Source: Clostridia bacterium
GTDB lineage: Bacteria > Bacillota_A > Clostridia > Oscillospirales > Acutalibacteraceae
Direction: 5' to 3'
Assembly (NCBI GenBank): GCA_009930155.1
Contig: RZYX01000009.1
Location: 1-39,451 of the forward strand
DNA: 39,451 nucleotides
A program made the translations under genes and the position numbers. The notes beneath the pieces were generated by a model. The model saw only the letters and a program-made list of their open reading frames with translations, did not search any database and had not been told where the DNA came from. This document shows positions 30,064-37,240 of this stretch, one piece after another; the stretch's first letter is position 1; each line of letters begins with the position of its first letter.

Positions 30064-31083
30064 TTGAAAGAAAAGCTTGAAACTATACGCCAAGCTGCAT
30101 TACAAGAACTTAAATCAGTTGAAATAATGTCCGAGCTTGATTCACTGCGTATTAAATATCTTGGCAAAAAAGGCGAGCTTACCGCTGTACTTAAACAAAT
30201 GGGTAAACTTTCTGCTGAAGAGCGTCCTGTTATTGGTCAGGTCGCAAATGAGGTTAGAGGCTCTATTGAAGATTTTATCGATAAATGTGAACGCAGCATC
30301 AAGCAGGCAGACCAAGAAAAAAAGCTTGGTGCTGAAAAACTTGACATAACTTTACCATCAACCCACCGTGAGTGTGGCCATAAGCATCCTCTCTCCATTG
30401 TGCTTGATGAAGTTAAAGAAATCTTTTTGGGCATGGGCTTTAATGTTGCCACAGGACCTGAGGTAGAGTGGGATTACTACAACTTTGAAGCTTTAAATCT
30501 TCCTGCTGACCACCCTGCAAGAGATACGCAAGATACATTCTATATTACTGAAAAAATGCTTTTAAGAACACAAACATCTCCTGTTCAGATAAGAGTTATG
30601 GAAAATCAAGCACCACCAATTAGAATAATTGCTCCTGGCAGAGTTTATCGCTCTGATGCTGTTGATGCTACTCACTCACCTCTCTTCCATCAAATTGAGG
30701 GCCTTGTAGTTGACAAGGGCATAACAATGGGTGACCTTAAAGGCACACTTGAGGCATTTGCAAAGAGGCTATATGGTAACGATACAAAAATCAGGCTTCG
30801 TCCTCACCACTTTCCATTTACAGAGCCATCATGTGAAATTGATGTTTCCTGTTTCCGTTGTGGCGGTAAGGGTTGCCCAATGTGTAAAGGTGAAGGCTGG
30901 ATTGAAATTTTAGGTGGCGGAATGGTTCACCCTAATGTTCTTAAAACCGGCAGTATTGACCCCGATCTTTACAGTGGATTTGCATTTGGCGTTGGACTTG
31001 AGCGTATCACAATGTTCCGATTCAGCATTGACGATATGCGTTTATTGTACGAAAATGACATTAGATTTTTAAACCAGTTTTAA
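30064..31083 (+). CDS. pheS: Phenylalanyl-tRNA synthetase alpha subunit (TTG start)
   Basis: This catalytic alpha subunit of the alpha2beta2 enzyme charges tRNA-Phe. From TTG at 30064 (AAGGGTG ends 6 nt before) the protein begins MKEKLETIRQ, aligning with the B. subtilis start MEEKLKQ. A GTG at 30055 overlaps the ribosome site and is unlikely. It is 339 residues. The N-terminal coiled coil (about 1-90) precedes the class II core. Motif 2 surrounds GRVYRSDAVDATHSPLFHQIEG. A zinc-like CFRCGGKGCPMCKGEGW follows, and motif 3 is FAFGVGLERITMF. It is under the Phe T-box and is followed by pheT after 14 nt. Confidence 0.97.
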   Translation: MKEKLETIRQAALQELKSVEIMSELDSLRIKYLGKKGELTAVLKQMGKLSAEERPVIGQVANEVRGSIEDFIDKCERSIKQADQEKKLGAEKLDITLPSTHRECGHKHPLSIVLDEVKEIFLGMGFNVATGPEVEWDYYNFEALNLPADHPARDTQDTFYITEKMLLRTQTSPVQIRVMENQAPPIRIIAPGRVYRSDAVDATHSPLFHQIEGLVVDKGITMGDLKGTLEAFAKRLYGNDTKIRLRPHHFPFTEPSCEIDVSCFRCGGKGCPMCKGEGWIEILGGGMVHPNVLKTGSIDPDLYSGFAFGVGLERITMFRFSIDDMRLLYENDIRFLNQF

Positions 31084-31097
31084 GGAGGTGAGCGATT

Positions 31098-33479
31098 ATG
31101 AATTTATCAAAGAAATGGCTTTTAGATTATGTTGACCTTTGCGTTTCTGACAAGGAGTTTTGTGATGCTCTTACTTTGTCTGGCTCAAAGGTAGAAGCTT
31201 TTAAAACAGAAGGCAGTGATATTTCTAATATTATTGTTGGCAAGATTATCTCGCTCACAAAGCATGAGGATTCAGACCATTTGTGGGTTTGCAGTATTGA
31301 TGTTGGAGCGAGTACACCTATTCAAATTGTTACTGGTGCTCAAAATCTTAAACAGGGCGATATTGTTCCTGTTGCTATGGACAACTCTGTTGTTTATGGC
31401 GGTAAAGAGATTAAAGCAGGTACTTTGCGTGGAGTTGAAAGCTCTGGTATGCTCTGTTCACTTACAGAACTTGGGCTTACAATAAATGATTTTCCTTATG
31501 CTATCGAAGACGGCATATTCGTTCTTGGTGATGATTGCGACAAAACACTTGGAATAGATATTTGTGAGGCTATTGGTCTTAATGATGTGGTTACAGAGTT
31601 TGAAATAACCTCTAACCGTCCTGATTGTCTGTCTATTATTGGTCTTGCACGCGAAACTGCAGCAACATTTGATCTCCCATTTGCTCCAAAAACTCCACAA
31701 GCTATTAATGGAACTGAAGATGTTAAAGATTATCTAAAGGTTGAAATTGCTGCTGCGGACAAGTGCTATCGCTATGTTGGTGCTGTTGTAAAAAATGTTC
31801 GCATTGCTCCATCTCCACGCTGGATTAGAGAAAGACTTCGTGCCTGTGGCGTTCGCCCAATCAACAATATTGTTGACATTACAAACTATGTAATGCTTGA
31901 ATATGGCCAGCCCATGCACGCTTTTGACTTGCGTTATCTTGAAGGTAATCAAGTTATTGTTCGCACTGCTAAAACTGGTGAGCAAATAACAACCCTTGAC
32001 GGAAACGAGCACACACTTGATGACCGTATGCTTGTTATTGCAGATCGTGAAAAACCTGTCGCTGTCGCTGGTGTTATGGGTGGCGAATATAGTGGAATTA
32101 TGCAAGATACAGCAACAATCGTCTTTGAGTCTGCTTGCTTTAACGGCCCAAGCGTTCGTAAAACTGCTAAAAAGCTTGGTATGCGTACCGAATCTTCAGG
32201 CAGATTTGAAAAGCAACTAAATCCGCTTGACTGTGACATCTGCCTTTATCGTGCTCTTGAGCTTGTAAAGATGCTTGATGCTGGCGATATTATAAATGGT
32301 GTTGTTGATTGTGATTACTCTAGCAAAGAGTTAAAGACACTGCCATTTAACCCTAAGTGGGTAAATGATTTTATCGGCATAGATGTTAGTGCAGGCGATC
32401 AAAAAAAGATTTTAGAGCGAATCGGATTTACTGTTGAAAATGATATTATTACTGTGCCAAGTTTCCGTAACGATATTGAGCATCAGGCAGATATTTCTGA
32501 GGAGATTGCTCGTTTTTATGGTTATGAAAACATTCCTAATCGTGAGCTTTCGGGTGTTGCGAATGGTGCTTTGACTTCTAGCCAACTTCTTCAGCGTAAG
32601 GTCGAGGATACACTTCTGGCTTGTGGATATTCAGAAATTGCCACATACTCATTTGTTAGCCCAAAGGTTTATGACAAAATATGTCTTGCACAGGATGATA
32701 ACAAACGCAATTGTGTTGTTATCACTAATCCGCTTGGTGAGGATACAAGCGTTATGAGAACAACTGCTATCCCCTCTATGCTTGATGTGCTTGCAAGGAA
32801 CTATAACAACCGAAATATGGATGTTGCTTTTTATGAGGTTGCTACACAATACACACCACAAGGTAATGATTCATTGCCTATTGAAAAGCCAATGATTATT
32901 CTTGGAGAATACGGCGACAAAGCGGACTTCTTCTCCCTCAAGGGTGCTATTGAAGAGCTTTTGCGTGTTGTTGGAATTGATGATTACGATATTGAGGCTG
33001 TTACTAACAACCCAACATTCCATCCAGGACGCACAGCAGCAATTATAAAGAACCGCAAGCAAATTGCTTTATTCGGCGAAATTCATCCGCAGGTTCTTGA
33101 TAATTACGATATTGGTTCTCGTGTATATATTGCTGAAGTTGACTTTAATCAACTGTTTGAAAACCGTATTGAAACACGCTCATACAAACCCCTTCCAAAG
33201 TTCCCTGCAACAACTCGTGACCTTGCTTTTGTTTGTGATGACAATATTCCTGTTTTAACACTTGAAAAAGCCATTGCAACTGCTGTTGGTGATATTTTAG
33301 AAAACATCTCTTTGTTTGATGTATATCAAGGCTCACAAATTCCGCAGGGTAAAAAGAGCGTTGCGTTTAACCTTAAATTGCGTTCTGCTTTACGCACTCT
33401 CACAGATGATGAATGCGATAAGGCAATGAATAATGCCATATTAGCCCTCGGCAACCTTGGTATAACACTAAGGGCATAA
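31098..33479 (+). CDS. pheT: Phenylalanyl-tRNA synthetase beta subunit
   Basis: This partner of PheS provides editing and tRNA binding. It is 793 residues, as expected. The N-terminal EMAP/OB tRNA-binding domain spans about 39-150 (KHEDSDHLWVCSIDVG). The B3/B4 editing region is at about 205-385 (RPDCLSIIGLARE is just before it). The B5 domain is near 400-470, then a catalytic-like core. The ferredoxin-fold anticodon-binding domain lies at the C-terminus, from about 700 (YKPLPKFPATTRDLAFVCDD). The start is ATG at 31116 region numbering from 31098, directly preceded by GGAGGTGAGCGATT. Confidence 0.96.
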   Translation: MNLSKKWLLDYVDLCVSDKEFCDALTLSGSKVEAFKTEGSDISNIIVGKIISLTKHEDSDHLWVCSIDVGASTPIQIVTGAQNLKQGDIVPVAMDNSVVYGGKEIKAGTLRGVESSGMLCSLTELGLTINDFPYAIEDGIFVLGDDCDKTLGIDICEAIGLNDVVTEFEITSNRPDCLSIIGLARETAATFDLPFAPKTPQAINGTEDVKDYLKVEIAAADKCYRYVGAVVKNVRIAPSPRWIRERLRACGVRPINNIVDITNYVMLEYGQPMHAFDLRYLEGNQVIVRTAKTGEQITTLDGNEHTLDDRMLVIADREKPVAVAGVMGGEYSGIMQDTATIVFESACFNGPSVRKTAKKLGMRTESSGRFEKQLNPLDCDICLYRALELVKMLDAGDIINGVVDCDYSSKELKTLPFNPKWVNDFIGIDVSAGDQKKILERIGFTVENDIITVPSFRNDIEHQADISEEIARFYGYENIPNRELSGVANGALTSSQLLQRKVEDTLLACGYSEIATYSFVSPKVYDKICLAQDDNKRNCVVITNPLGEDTSVMRTTAIPSMLDVLARNYNNRNMDVAFYEVATQYTPQGNDSLPIEKPMIILGEYGDKADFFSLKGAIEELLRVVGIDDYDIEAVTNNPTFHPGRTAAIIKNRKQIALFGEIHPQVLDNYDIGSRVYIAEVDFNQLFENRIETRSYKPLPKFPATTRDLAFVCDDNIPVLTLEKAIATAVGDILENISLFDVYQGSQIPQGKKSVAFNLKLRSALRTLTDDECDKAMNNAILALGNLGITLRA

Positions 33480-33505
33480 AAAATTAGCACTTTAATAAAT
33501 AAATA

Positions 33506-33534
33506 TTGTTTTATTCTCACATTTGGTATATAAT
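33506..33534 (+). promoter_or_regulatory. Promoter upstream of ireB
   Basis: TTGTTT (33506-33511), 17 nt, TATAAT (33529-33534), about 42 nt before the ireB start. It allows ireB to be expressed independently of pheST, from which it is separated by 97 nt without a clear terminator. Confidence 0.6.
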
Positions 33535-33576
33535 ATTCGTATATATTTGTCATCATAATTAATTGGAGGTGGAGAT

Positions 33577-33825
33577 ATGACTGACAAAACTATTCAATTC
33601 TCACTTAAAGAAGACAAGGACCAAGAGATGCGTTCTGTGCTTTTGAGCGTTTATGAATCGTTGAAAGAAAAGGGCTACAATCCTATTAGTCAAATAGTTG
33701 GGTATATCCTTTCGGAAGACCCAACATACATTACCACCCACAACAACGCACGCAGTCTTATTCGCAGGATTGATAGAGATGAGCTCTTGCAAACTCTTGT
33801 TACAGAATACCTTAAAAGCGAATAA
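33577..33825 (+). CDS. IreB-family regulatory phosphoprotein (UPF0297)
   Basis: This is a small cytosolic protein whose Enterococcus relative IreB is phosphorylated by the PASTA kinase IreK and modulates cephalosporin resistance. It is 82 residues with the family core SLKEKGYNPISQIVGYILSEDPTYITTHNNARSLIRRIDRDELL. N-terminal threonines T2 and T5 lie where the phosphorylated threonines occur in IreB (inference). The start is ATG at 33577 with GGAGG upstream. In many Firmicutes it sits with ruvX and a DUF1292 gene; here it is followed by an unrelated small gene. Confidence 0.93.
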   Translation: MTDKTIQFSLKEDKDQEMRSVLLSVYESLKEKGYNPISQIVGYILSEDPTYITTHNNARSLIRRIDRDELLQTLVTEYLKSE

Positions 33826-33854
33826 AACTTACATTTGAATGGAGTGAAAACCCT

Positions 33855-34151
33855 ATGTCTACTAAAAATAAAAGCGATTTTTTAACCTATAAAGACAAAC
33901 CGCTTGTACGCAATGGCAACACTATGTATTATGGCAATATGTCTGACCCATTTGTTGTTATATTTCAAATTAACACCACCAAAACTTTTAAAGATATGGA
34001 AATCGCCGACAAAGTTACCATACAGCTCGTAAATACTGACCCAGATATTCGCCCTCGTGATAGAATCGTTAAAAAGAGTGAAAAGAACGGTCTTTATGCT
34101 GCAATGGATATTGGTTCAATTTGGCTTGAAAGAGCACTTAAGTCTGAATAA
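33855..34151 (+). CDS. Conserved-looking small protein, unknown function
   Basis: I do not recognise this 98-residue protein. The start is ATG at 33855 with GGAGTG upstream. It is soluble, mixed in charge and probably alpha/beta, with a hydrophobic core strand DPFVVIFQINTT (31-42), then VTIQLVNTDPDIRPRDRIVKKSEKNGLY and AMDIGSIWLERALKSE at the end. There is no signal peptide, membrane segment, cysteine pair or known motif. It is 29 nt after ireB and ends at a strong terminator, so the two are probably co-transcribed and it may act with IreB; that is inference from position only. Confidence 0.7.
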   Translation: MSTKNKSDFLTYKDKPLVRNGNTMYYGNMSDPFVVIFQINTTKTFKDMEIADKVTIQLVNTDPDIRPRDRIVKKSEKNGLYAAMDIGSIWLERALKSE

Positions 34152-34161
34152 TAAATAGTGT

Positions 34162-34194
34162 AAAACAGCAGGGTTTAAACCCTGCTGTTTTTTG
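34162..34194 (+). terminator. Terminator after the ireB unit
   Basis: A near-perfect 30-nt palindrome (AAAACAGCAGGGTTT then its complement, 34162-34191) runs into TTT, ten bases past the stop of the 98-residue gene. Confidence 0.92.
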
Positions 34195-34366
34195 TATGTT
34201 TAAATAGCTCTTACCTCGTCAGCATTATTTTTGTTGGCTTTTTATTAGCAAATGGCTTGCTCACCTTTATTGTTCTTGTATCAAACTAATTTTCCATTAG
34301 CTTTTCATTATTCGTTATATTCTTTCAAAATATATAACATATAAATCGTAATTCTACATAAGCGTA

Positions 34367-34395
34367 TTGACAAAGATATTATGCTTTGTTAAAAT
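34367..34395 (+). promoter_or_regulatory. Strong promoter ahead of truncated tRNA-Ser copy 1
   Basis: TTGACA (34367-34372), exactly 17 nt, TAAAAT (34390-34395). Transcription would start near 34402, about 54 nt before the first tRNA-Ser-like 5' half. This is a much better promoter than anything just ahead of the intact tRNA-Ser. The 170 nt before it (34195-34366) hold nothing I recognise. Confidence 0.8.
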
Positions 34396-34455
34396 GTATA
34401 AGTTATCAAAATCATTAGCTTTTTATCGCTTCTTATTTAGCGTAAAAATATATCT

Positions 34456-34495
34456 GGAGAGGTATCGAAGTGGTCATAACGGGGCGCACTCGAAA
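34456..34495 (+). pseudogene. Truncated tRNA-Ser 5' half, copy 1
   Basis: The sequence matches a tRNA-Ser from the acceptor 5' strand (GGAGAGG) through the D arm (20 nt at 34462-34481, identical to the intact gene) to the anticodon loop CACTCGAAA (34487-34495, anticodon CGA). After the loop the match stops: there is no 3' anticodon strand, variable arm or T arm. A weak CCC/GGG hairpin with TTTTT follows (34529-34552). The 5-nt anticodon-stem segment (GGGCG) and the acceptor differ from the intact copy. Confidence 0.85.
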
Positions 34496-34581
34496 ACCGA
34501 TAACCATTTTGGAAGCTCACCCCACGCGAACCCTTGATATTACTGGGTTTTTGAGGATTTAAAACTTAATATTTTTAGCGA

Positions 34582-34604
34582 GTTCTCTCCTAAAGTTCTC
34601 TCCT
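34582..34604 (+). repeat. Direct 10-mer pair GTTCTCTCCT
   Basis: Two exact copies (34582-34591 and 34595-34604), 3 nt apart, close the module that starts with tRNA-Ser half 1. A one-base relative of this pair closes module 2. The form suggests integrase arm-type binding sites. Confidence 0.7.
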
Positions 34605-34635
34605 TTTTCTGAGGAGCTTTAGTAAAGATAAATTT

Positions 34636-34675
34636 GGAAGCGTATCGAAGTGGTCATAACGGCCCTCACTCGAAA
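34636..34675 (+). pseudogene. Truncated tRNA-Ser 5' half, copy 2
   Basis: The layout is the same as copy 1: acceptor-like GGAAGCG, the identical 20-nt D-arm block (34642-34661), 5 variable bases (GCCCT), then CACTCGAAA (34667-34675). It then diverges into unrelated sequence with a weak CCCT/AGGG hairpin and TTTTC (34712-34732). No 3' half is present, so it cannot be a tRNA. Confidence 0.85.
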
Positions 34676-34760
34676 TTTTTCGAAGCACAGGTCGTTTCGT
34701 CCAACCGAAATCCCTGATTTATAAGGGTTTTCTCGAGTTCAAAAAACTGAATAATTTGCT

Positions 34761-34783
34761 GTTCTACCCTGCAGTTCTACCCT
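34761..34783 (+). repeat. Direct 10-mer pair GTTCTACCCT
   Basis: Two exact copies (34761-34770 and 34774-34783), 3 nt apart, end module 2. The AT-rich lead-in (AAAACTGAATAATTTGC) resembles that of module 1. The same 10-mer occurs twice in inverted orientation beyond the intact tRNA (35008-35038). Confidence 0.75.
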
Positions 34784-34838
34784 AAGGATTTCTTGTTGAT
34801 TTTCTTGCAAAATGCGGTAAACTCAGGTGAACATACAT

Positions 34839-34927
34839 GGAGAAGTATCGAAGTGGTCATAACGAGCCGCACTCGAAATGCGGTTGTCCGCAAGGGCACG
34901 TGGGTTCGAATCCCACCTTCTCCGCCA
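34839..34927 (+). tRNA. tRNA-Ser (anticodon CGA), CCA encoded
   Basis: A complete type II tRNA reads serine codon UCG. The 7-bp acceptor stem is GGAGAAG with CTTCTCC (34917-34923), discriminator G and encoded CCA (34925-34927). The D stem TCG/CGA, anticodon stem CCGCA/TGCGG with loop CTCGAAA (anticodon 34874-34876), long variable arm around GTCCGCAAGGGCAC, and T arm GTGGGTTCGAATCCCAC are all present. It is the third in a series of tRNA-Ser 5' halves and the only intact one. A mobile element begins just downstream, so it is the likely attachment gene. Confidence 0.95.
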
Positions 34928-34969
34928 AAAAAGTCCAGTAACCATGCGGGTTTCTGGACTTTTTCTTTT
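34928..34969 (+). terminator. Terminator after tRNA-Ser
   Basis: AAAAAGTCCAG (34928-34938) pairs with CTGGACTTTTT (34954-34964), followed by more T. Because it is symmetrical it can also stop minus-strand transcripts from the integrase gene. Confidence 0.9.
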
Positions 34970-35007
34970 TTGTCCAAACCGCAGATTTTTTTGTAAAACG
35001 CCATTTA

Positions 35008-35038
35008 AGGGTAGAACTCGCTATGTTTAGGGTAGAAC
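35008..35038. repeat. Two AGGGTAGAAC copies beside the integrase
   Basis: Exact copies at 35008-35017 and 35029-35038, spaced 21 nt start to start (two helical turns). They are the reverse complement of the pair at 34761-34783, so the intact tRNA-Ser is flanked by inverted sets. They are likely integrase arm-type sites. Confidence 0.7.
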
Positions 35039-35056
35039 AAAACATAGTTTTTTACC

Positions 35057-36280
35057 TTATTCGACTTCTTCAGATTCGTCCGCCTCAGTAATGGCGTTCC
35101 ACTTGCTTTCGAACCCAGTTGAACTTGGAAGAGTAATTCCGTTTTCCATCGCCTGAGCTGAAGATAGCTTTGAAGTATAGTCCAGATGCGCATAGATATT
35201 TGCCGTTGTGCTGAAATCGGAATGCCCGAGCCACTCTTGGATCTGCTTCAGAGGAACGCCGTTGGCCAGAAGCAAAGATGCACAGCTGTGTCGCAGATCA
35301 TGGAAGCGCATTTTCTTCAGTCCGTGTTTTTGAATGTACTGCGGGAAATAACCTGTTAAATAGTCGGGCTTCATCCGCTCGCCAAGCTCGTCCACAAAGA
35401 TGTATCCATCGTAGTCGTAGTTGTAACAGTTGCCACAGACCTTTTTGTTGAGCTCCTGCGCCTTTTTTACCTCCGTGAAGTACCCTTTGAAGGTGCCTAC
35501 CAAAGGCAGCGTCCTGAGACTGGATTTGGTCTTAGCTGAGTCTTGCTCGATAATAACCGACTTGCCGTCAACCACCGCCGAGGTAACAGTGCGCTTGATG
35601 GTCAAGGTTCCGCGATTAAAATCGATAGCATCCCACTTGAGCCCGATCACTTCTCCCCGGCGCAGGCCGTAGAAGGCCGCCACTAACACCGGAAGCTCCA
35701 ACTTCGTTCCTTTCACCACCTCGAAGAGCTGTTGCATTTCGGCAGCATCCAAAAAGGTCGGCTGGAAGGAATTTTTACGAGGGCGATCCACCTTCATTGC
35801 TACATTCTGCGGAACCATGTCCGTCTTCATGGCATATTTCAATGCTTGATAGATAACGGCATGGTAGTGTATCACCGAGTTTGGCTTGACCGTTTTCAGC
35901 TTTTCAGAATAGAATTGCTGGATGTGTCTTGCTTCCAGATCCCTCAGGCTGATGCCCTTTTTCTCAAAGTAGGGAGCGATGATTTTCTGCGTCATTTCTT
36001 GGTATGAGCTGAAGGTCGTGATTTTCACCCTTACCTTCACGATATCCAGCCACTGCGATAAGTAGTCTGAAAAGAGCATATCTGAGCTCAACTCCTGAAC
36101 AACTTTCGGTGGTTCATAAGTGCTGCGAATTCTAGCGAGCTCCGCTTCAGCTCTTCGTTTGTTGCCTTTTTGAGGCAAGCCTGTAGAAATCCATTTTCTG
36201 TGTCGCTTCCCGTTGACATCAAGCCAACTCAGCACAGCATAGTAATAGCCCTTTTTTATTGAAAGAAATCCTGATACCAT
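35057..36280 (-). CDS. Tyrosine site-specific recombinase (integrase)
   Basis: From ATG at 36278-36280 (GGAGG 10 nt upstream) the protein is 407 residues. It has an AP2-like arm-binding N-terminus (about 1-60), a SAM-like core-binding domain (about 65-165) and a catalytic domain. The catalytic residues are R207 (GLRRGE), H327 and R330 (FHDLRHS), H353 (GHSDFSTT) and nucleophile Y363 (NIYAHL). It integrates and excises the element, most likely at the neighbouring tRNA-Ser. The gene end lies 19 nt from the inner AGGGTAGAAC repeat. Codon and base use are GC-richer than the chromosome side. The open frame continues upstream to 36370 through an inverted repeat but has no ribosome site there. Confidence 0.96.
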   Translation of the reverse strand: MVSGFLSIKKGYYYAVLSWLDVNGKRHRKWISTGLPQKGNKRRAEAELARIRSTYEPPKVVQELSSDMLFSDYLSQWLDIVKVRVKITTFSSYQEMTQKIIAPYFEKKGISLRDLEARHIQQFYSEKLKTVKPNSVIHYHAVIYQALKYAMKTDMVPQNVAMKVDRPRKNSFQPTFLDAAEMQQLFEVVKGTKLELPVLVAAFYGLRRGEVIGLKWDAIDFNRGTLTIKRTVTSAVVDGKSVIIEQDSAKTKSSLRTLPLVGTFKGYFTEVKKAQELNKKVCGNCYNYDYDGYIFVDELGERMKPDYLTGYFPQYIQKHGLKKMRFHDLRHSCASLLLANGVPLKQIQEWLGHSDFSTTANIYAHLDYTSKLSSAQAMENGITLPSSTGFESKWNAITEADESEEVE

Positions 36281-36324
36281 TGTTTTATTACCTCCAAAAT
36301 AATTAGTTTCGGTACACAGGCAGT

Positions 36325-36362
36325 CTCTCACCGATGCCAATAGTGTACTGCATCGGTGAGAG
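36325..36362. promoter_or_regulatory. 13-bp inverted repeat between xis and int
   Basis: CTCTCACCGATGC (36325-36337) and its perfect complement (36350-36362) surround a 12-nt loop. It lies between the excisionase stop and the integrase ribosome site. No U-run follows on either strand, so it is more likely an operator, an RNA switch or a recombinase/Xis binding site than a terminator. Confidence 0.6.
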
Positions 36363-36395
36363 GCCTGCAAATGTGCGATTATCCAAAACCTGCTG

Positions 36396-36620
36396 TCAGT
36401 TCGAATTCTTATTCTGATCCATTACAAATTCAATGACATTGACCTTGGGTATTCTGAAGGCATTGCCAATCTTCAACCCTTTGATATAGCCGTCGTTGAT
36501 CAGGTCGTACGCCAGGTGACGGCTGACCCCGAGCATATTTTGAAGCTGTGTTATATTAACGATGTCCGGATAGTCCGGGAACATCATCTGATAAAGTTCT
36601 CTCAGTTCTGTTTTTCTCAT
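36396..36620 (-). CDS. Excisionase-family DNA-binding protein
   Basis: A 74-residue protein with a winged helix-turn-helix of the excisionase/MerR-like type: NITQLQNMLGVSRHLAYDLINDGYIKGLKIGNAFRIPKVNVIEFV. Such proteins bend att DNA and steer the integrase toward excision. The start is ATG at 36618-36620 with AGGTG close upstream. It precedes the integrase gene on the same strand with a 115-nt gap containing the inverted repeat. Confidence 0.9.
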   Translation of the reverse strand: MRKTELRELYQMMFPDYPDIVNITQLQNMLGVSRHLAYDLINDGYIKGLKIGNAFRIPKVNVIEFVMDQNKNSN

Positions 36621-36653
36621 GGTTACACCTCGTCTATCTTTCGTTGTAAAAAA

Positions 36654-37235
36654 TCAAGCGAAAAATTCGCTTCCATATCCGCATTTTTCAAAATAATTTT
36701 TCAGCTTGCGGAATGCCCTGACCTTTCTACCATGAGCGGAGGCGATGCAAATGCCATTTTGCTCCGCATATTCCCTCAGCAAAATAGGTTCGTTTGAAAG
36801 AAATAGCTGTTCTATGAGATCCTGCTCCATGGGCGTAAGCAGGCCGAGCGCATCATACAAAACTTCATTCCGGATACGCTCAAGCACAAGCGTTTCCACA
36901 TCTACCGCTATATCGCAAATCACGTCGCCGCCGCAGAGCGTCTCTCTGCCGTGTACAGGATAATCATACGAGAAAACAGCAAAACCGGAATTGGCGTTTC
37001 TGCGATACCGCTCGCACTGCCGTTTGCTTTCCAGTTCCTTTGCCTTGTGCGCATCGCACTCAATAATGATGGCATCATCGCAGATGTCACACTGCTCAAG
37101 CCGGGCAAAGTTTCGCTTTCTCTTTTGACCATCCTCCGTCTTAATGAATCGGGCAAATTCATGTCCGTTCATGATAATCCAGTTATCTTCGGCGCCGGGC
37201 TTGTTTACATCTTTCTTGACCAAATAAGTTTTCAT
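36654..37235 (-). CDS. Sigma-region-4-like helix-turn-helix regulator
   Basis: A 193-residue protein whose C-terminal part (about 130-187) looks like sigma factor region 4: LTPMEQDLIEQLFLSNEPILLREYAEQNGICIASAHGRKVRAFRKLKNYF. The N-terminal part (NGHEFARFIKTEDGQKRKRNFARLEQCDICDDAIIIECD) contains CxxC but no region 2, so it is not a full sigma factor. Similar proteins accompany xis-int in many clostridial elements. The start is ATG at 37233-37235; its AGGAG lies inside a hairpin arm (37241-37294), suggesting translational control. It is 33 nt before xis. Confidence 0.8.
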   Translation of the reverse strand: MKTYLVKKDVNKPGAEDNWIIMNGHEFARFIKTEDGQKRKRNFARLEQCDICDDAIIIECDAHKAKELESKRQCERYRRNANSGFAVFSYDYPVHGRETLCGGDVICDIAVDVETLVLERIRNEVLYDALGLLTPMEQDLIEQLFLSNEPILLREYAEQNGICIASAHGRKVRAFRKLKNYFEKCGYGSEFFA

Positions 37236-37240
37236 TGCTT

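Noticed and set aside
34456..34604. Copy 1 as a tRNA-Ser split by a group I intron in the anticodon loop
   Set aside because: Only about 110 nt follow the loop before the module ends, far too short for a group I intron, and no tRNA 3' half follows. The CTCTCC in the repeat can pair with the acceptor, but there is no T arm.
34777..35004. Minus-strand frame containing GGEGGIRTHVPLRTTAF
   Set aside because: It is the antisense of the intact tRNA-Ser; this peptide pattern is a well-known artefact of tRNA antisense frames.
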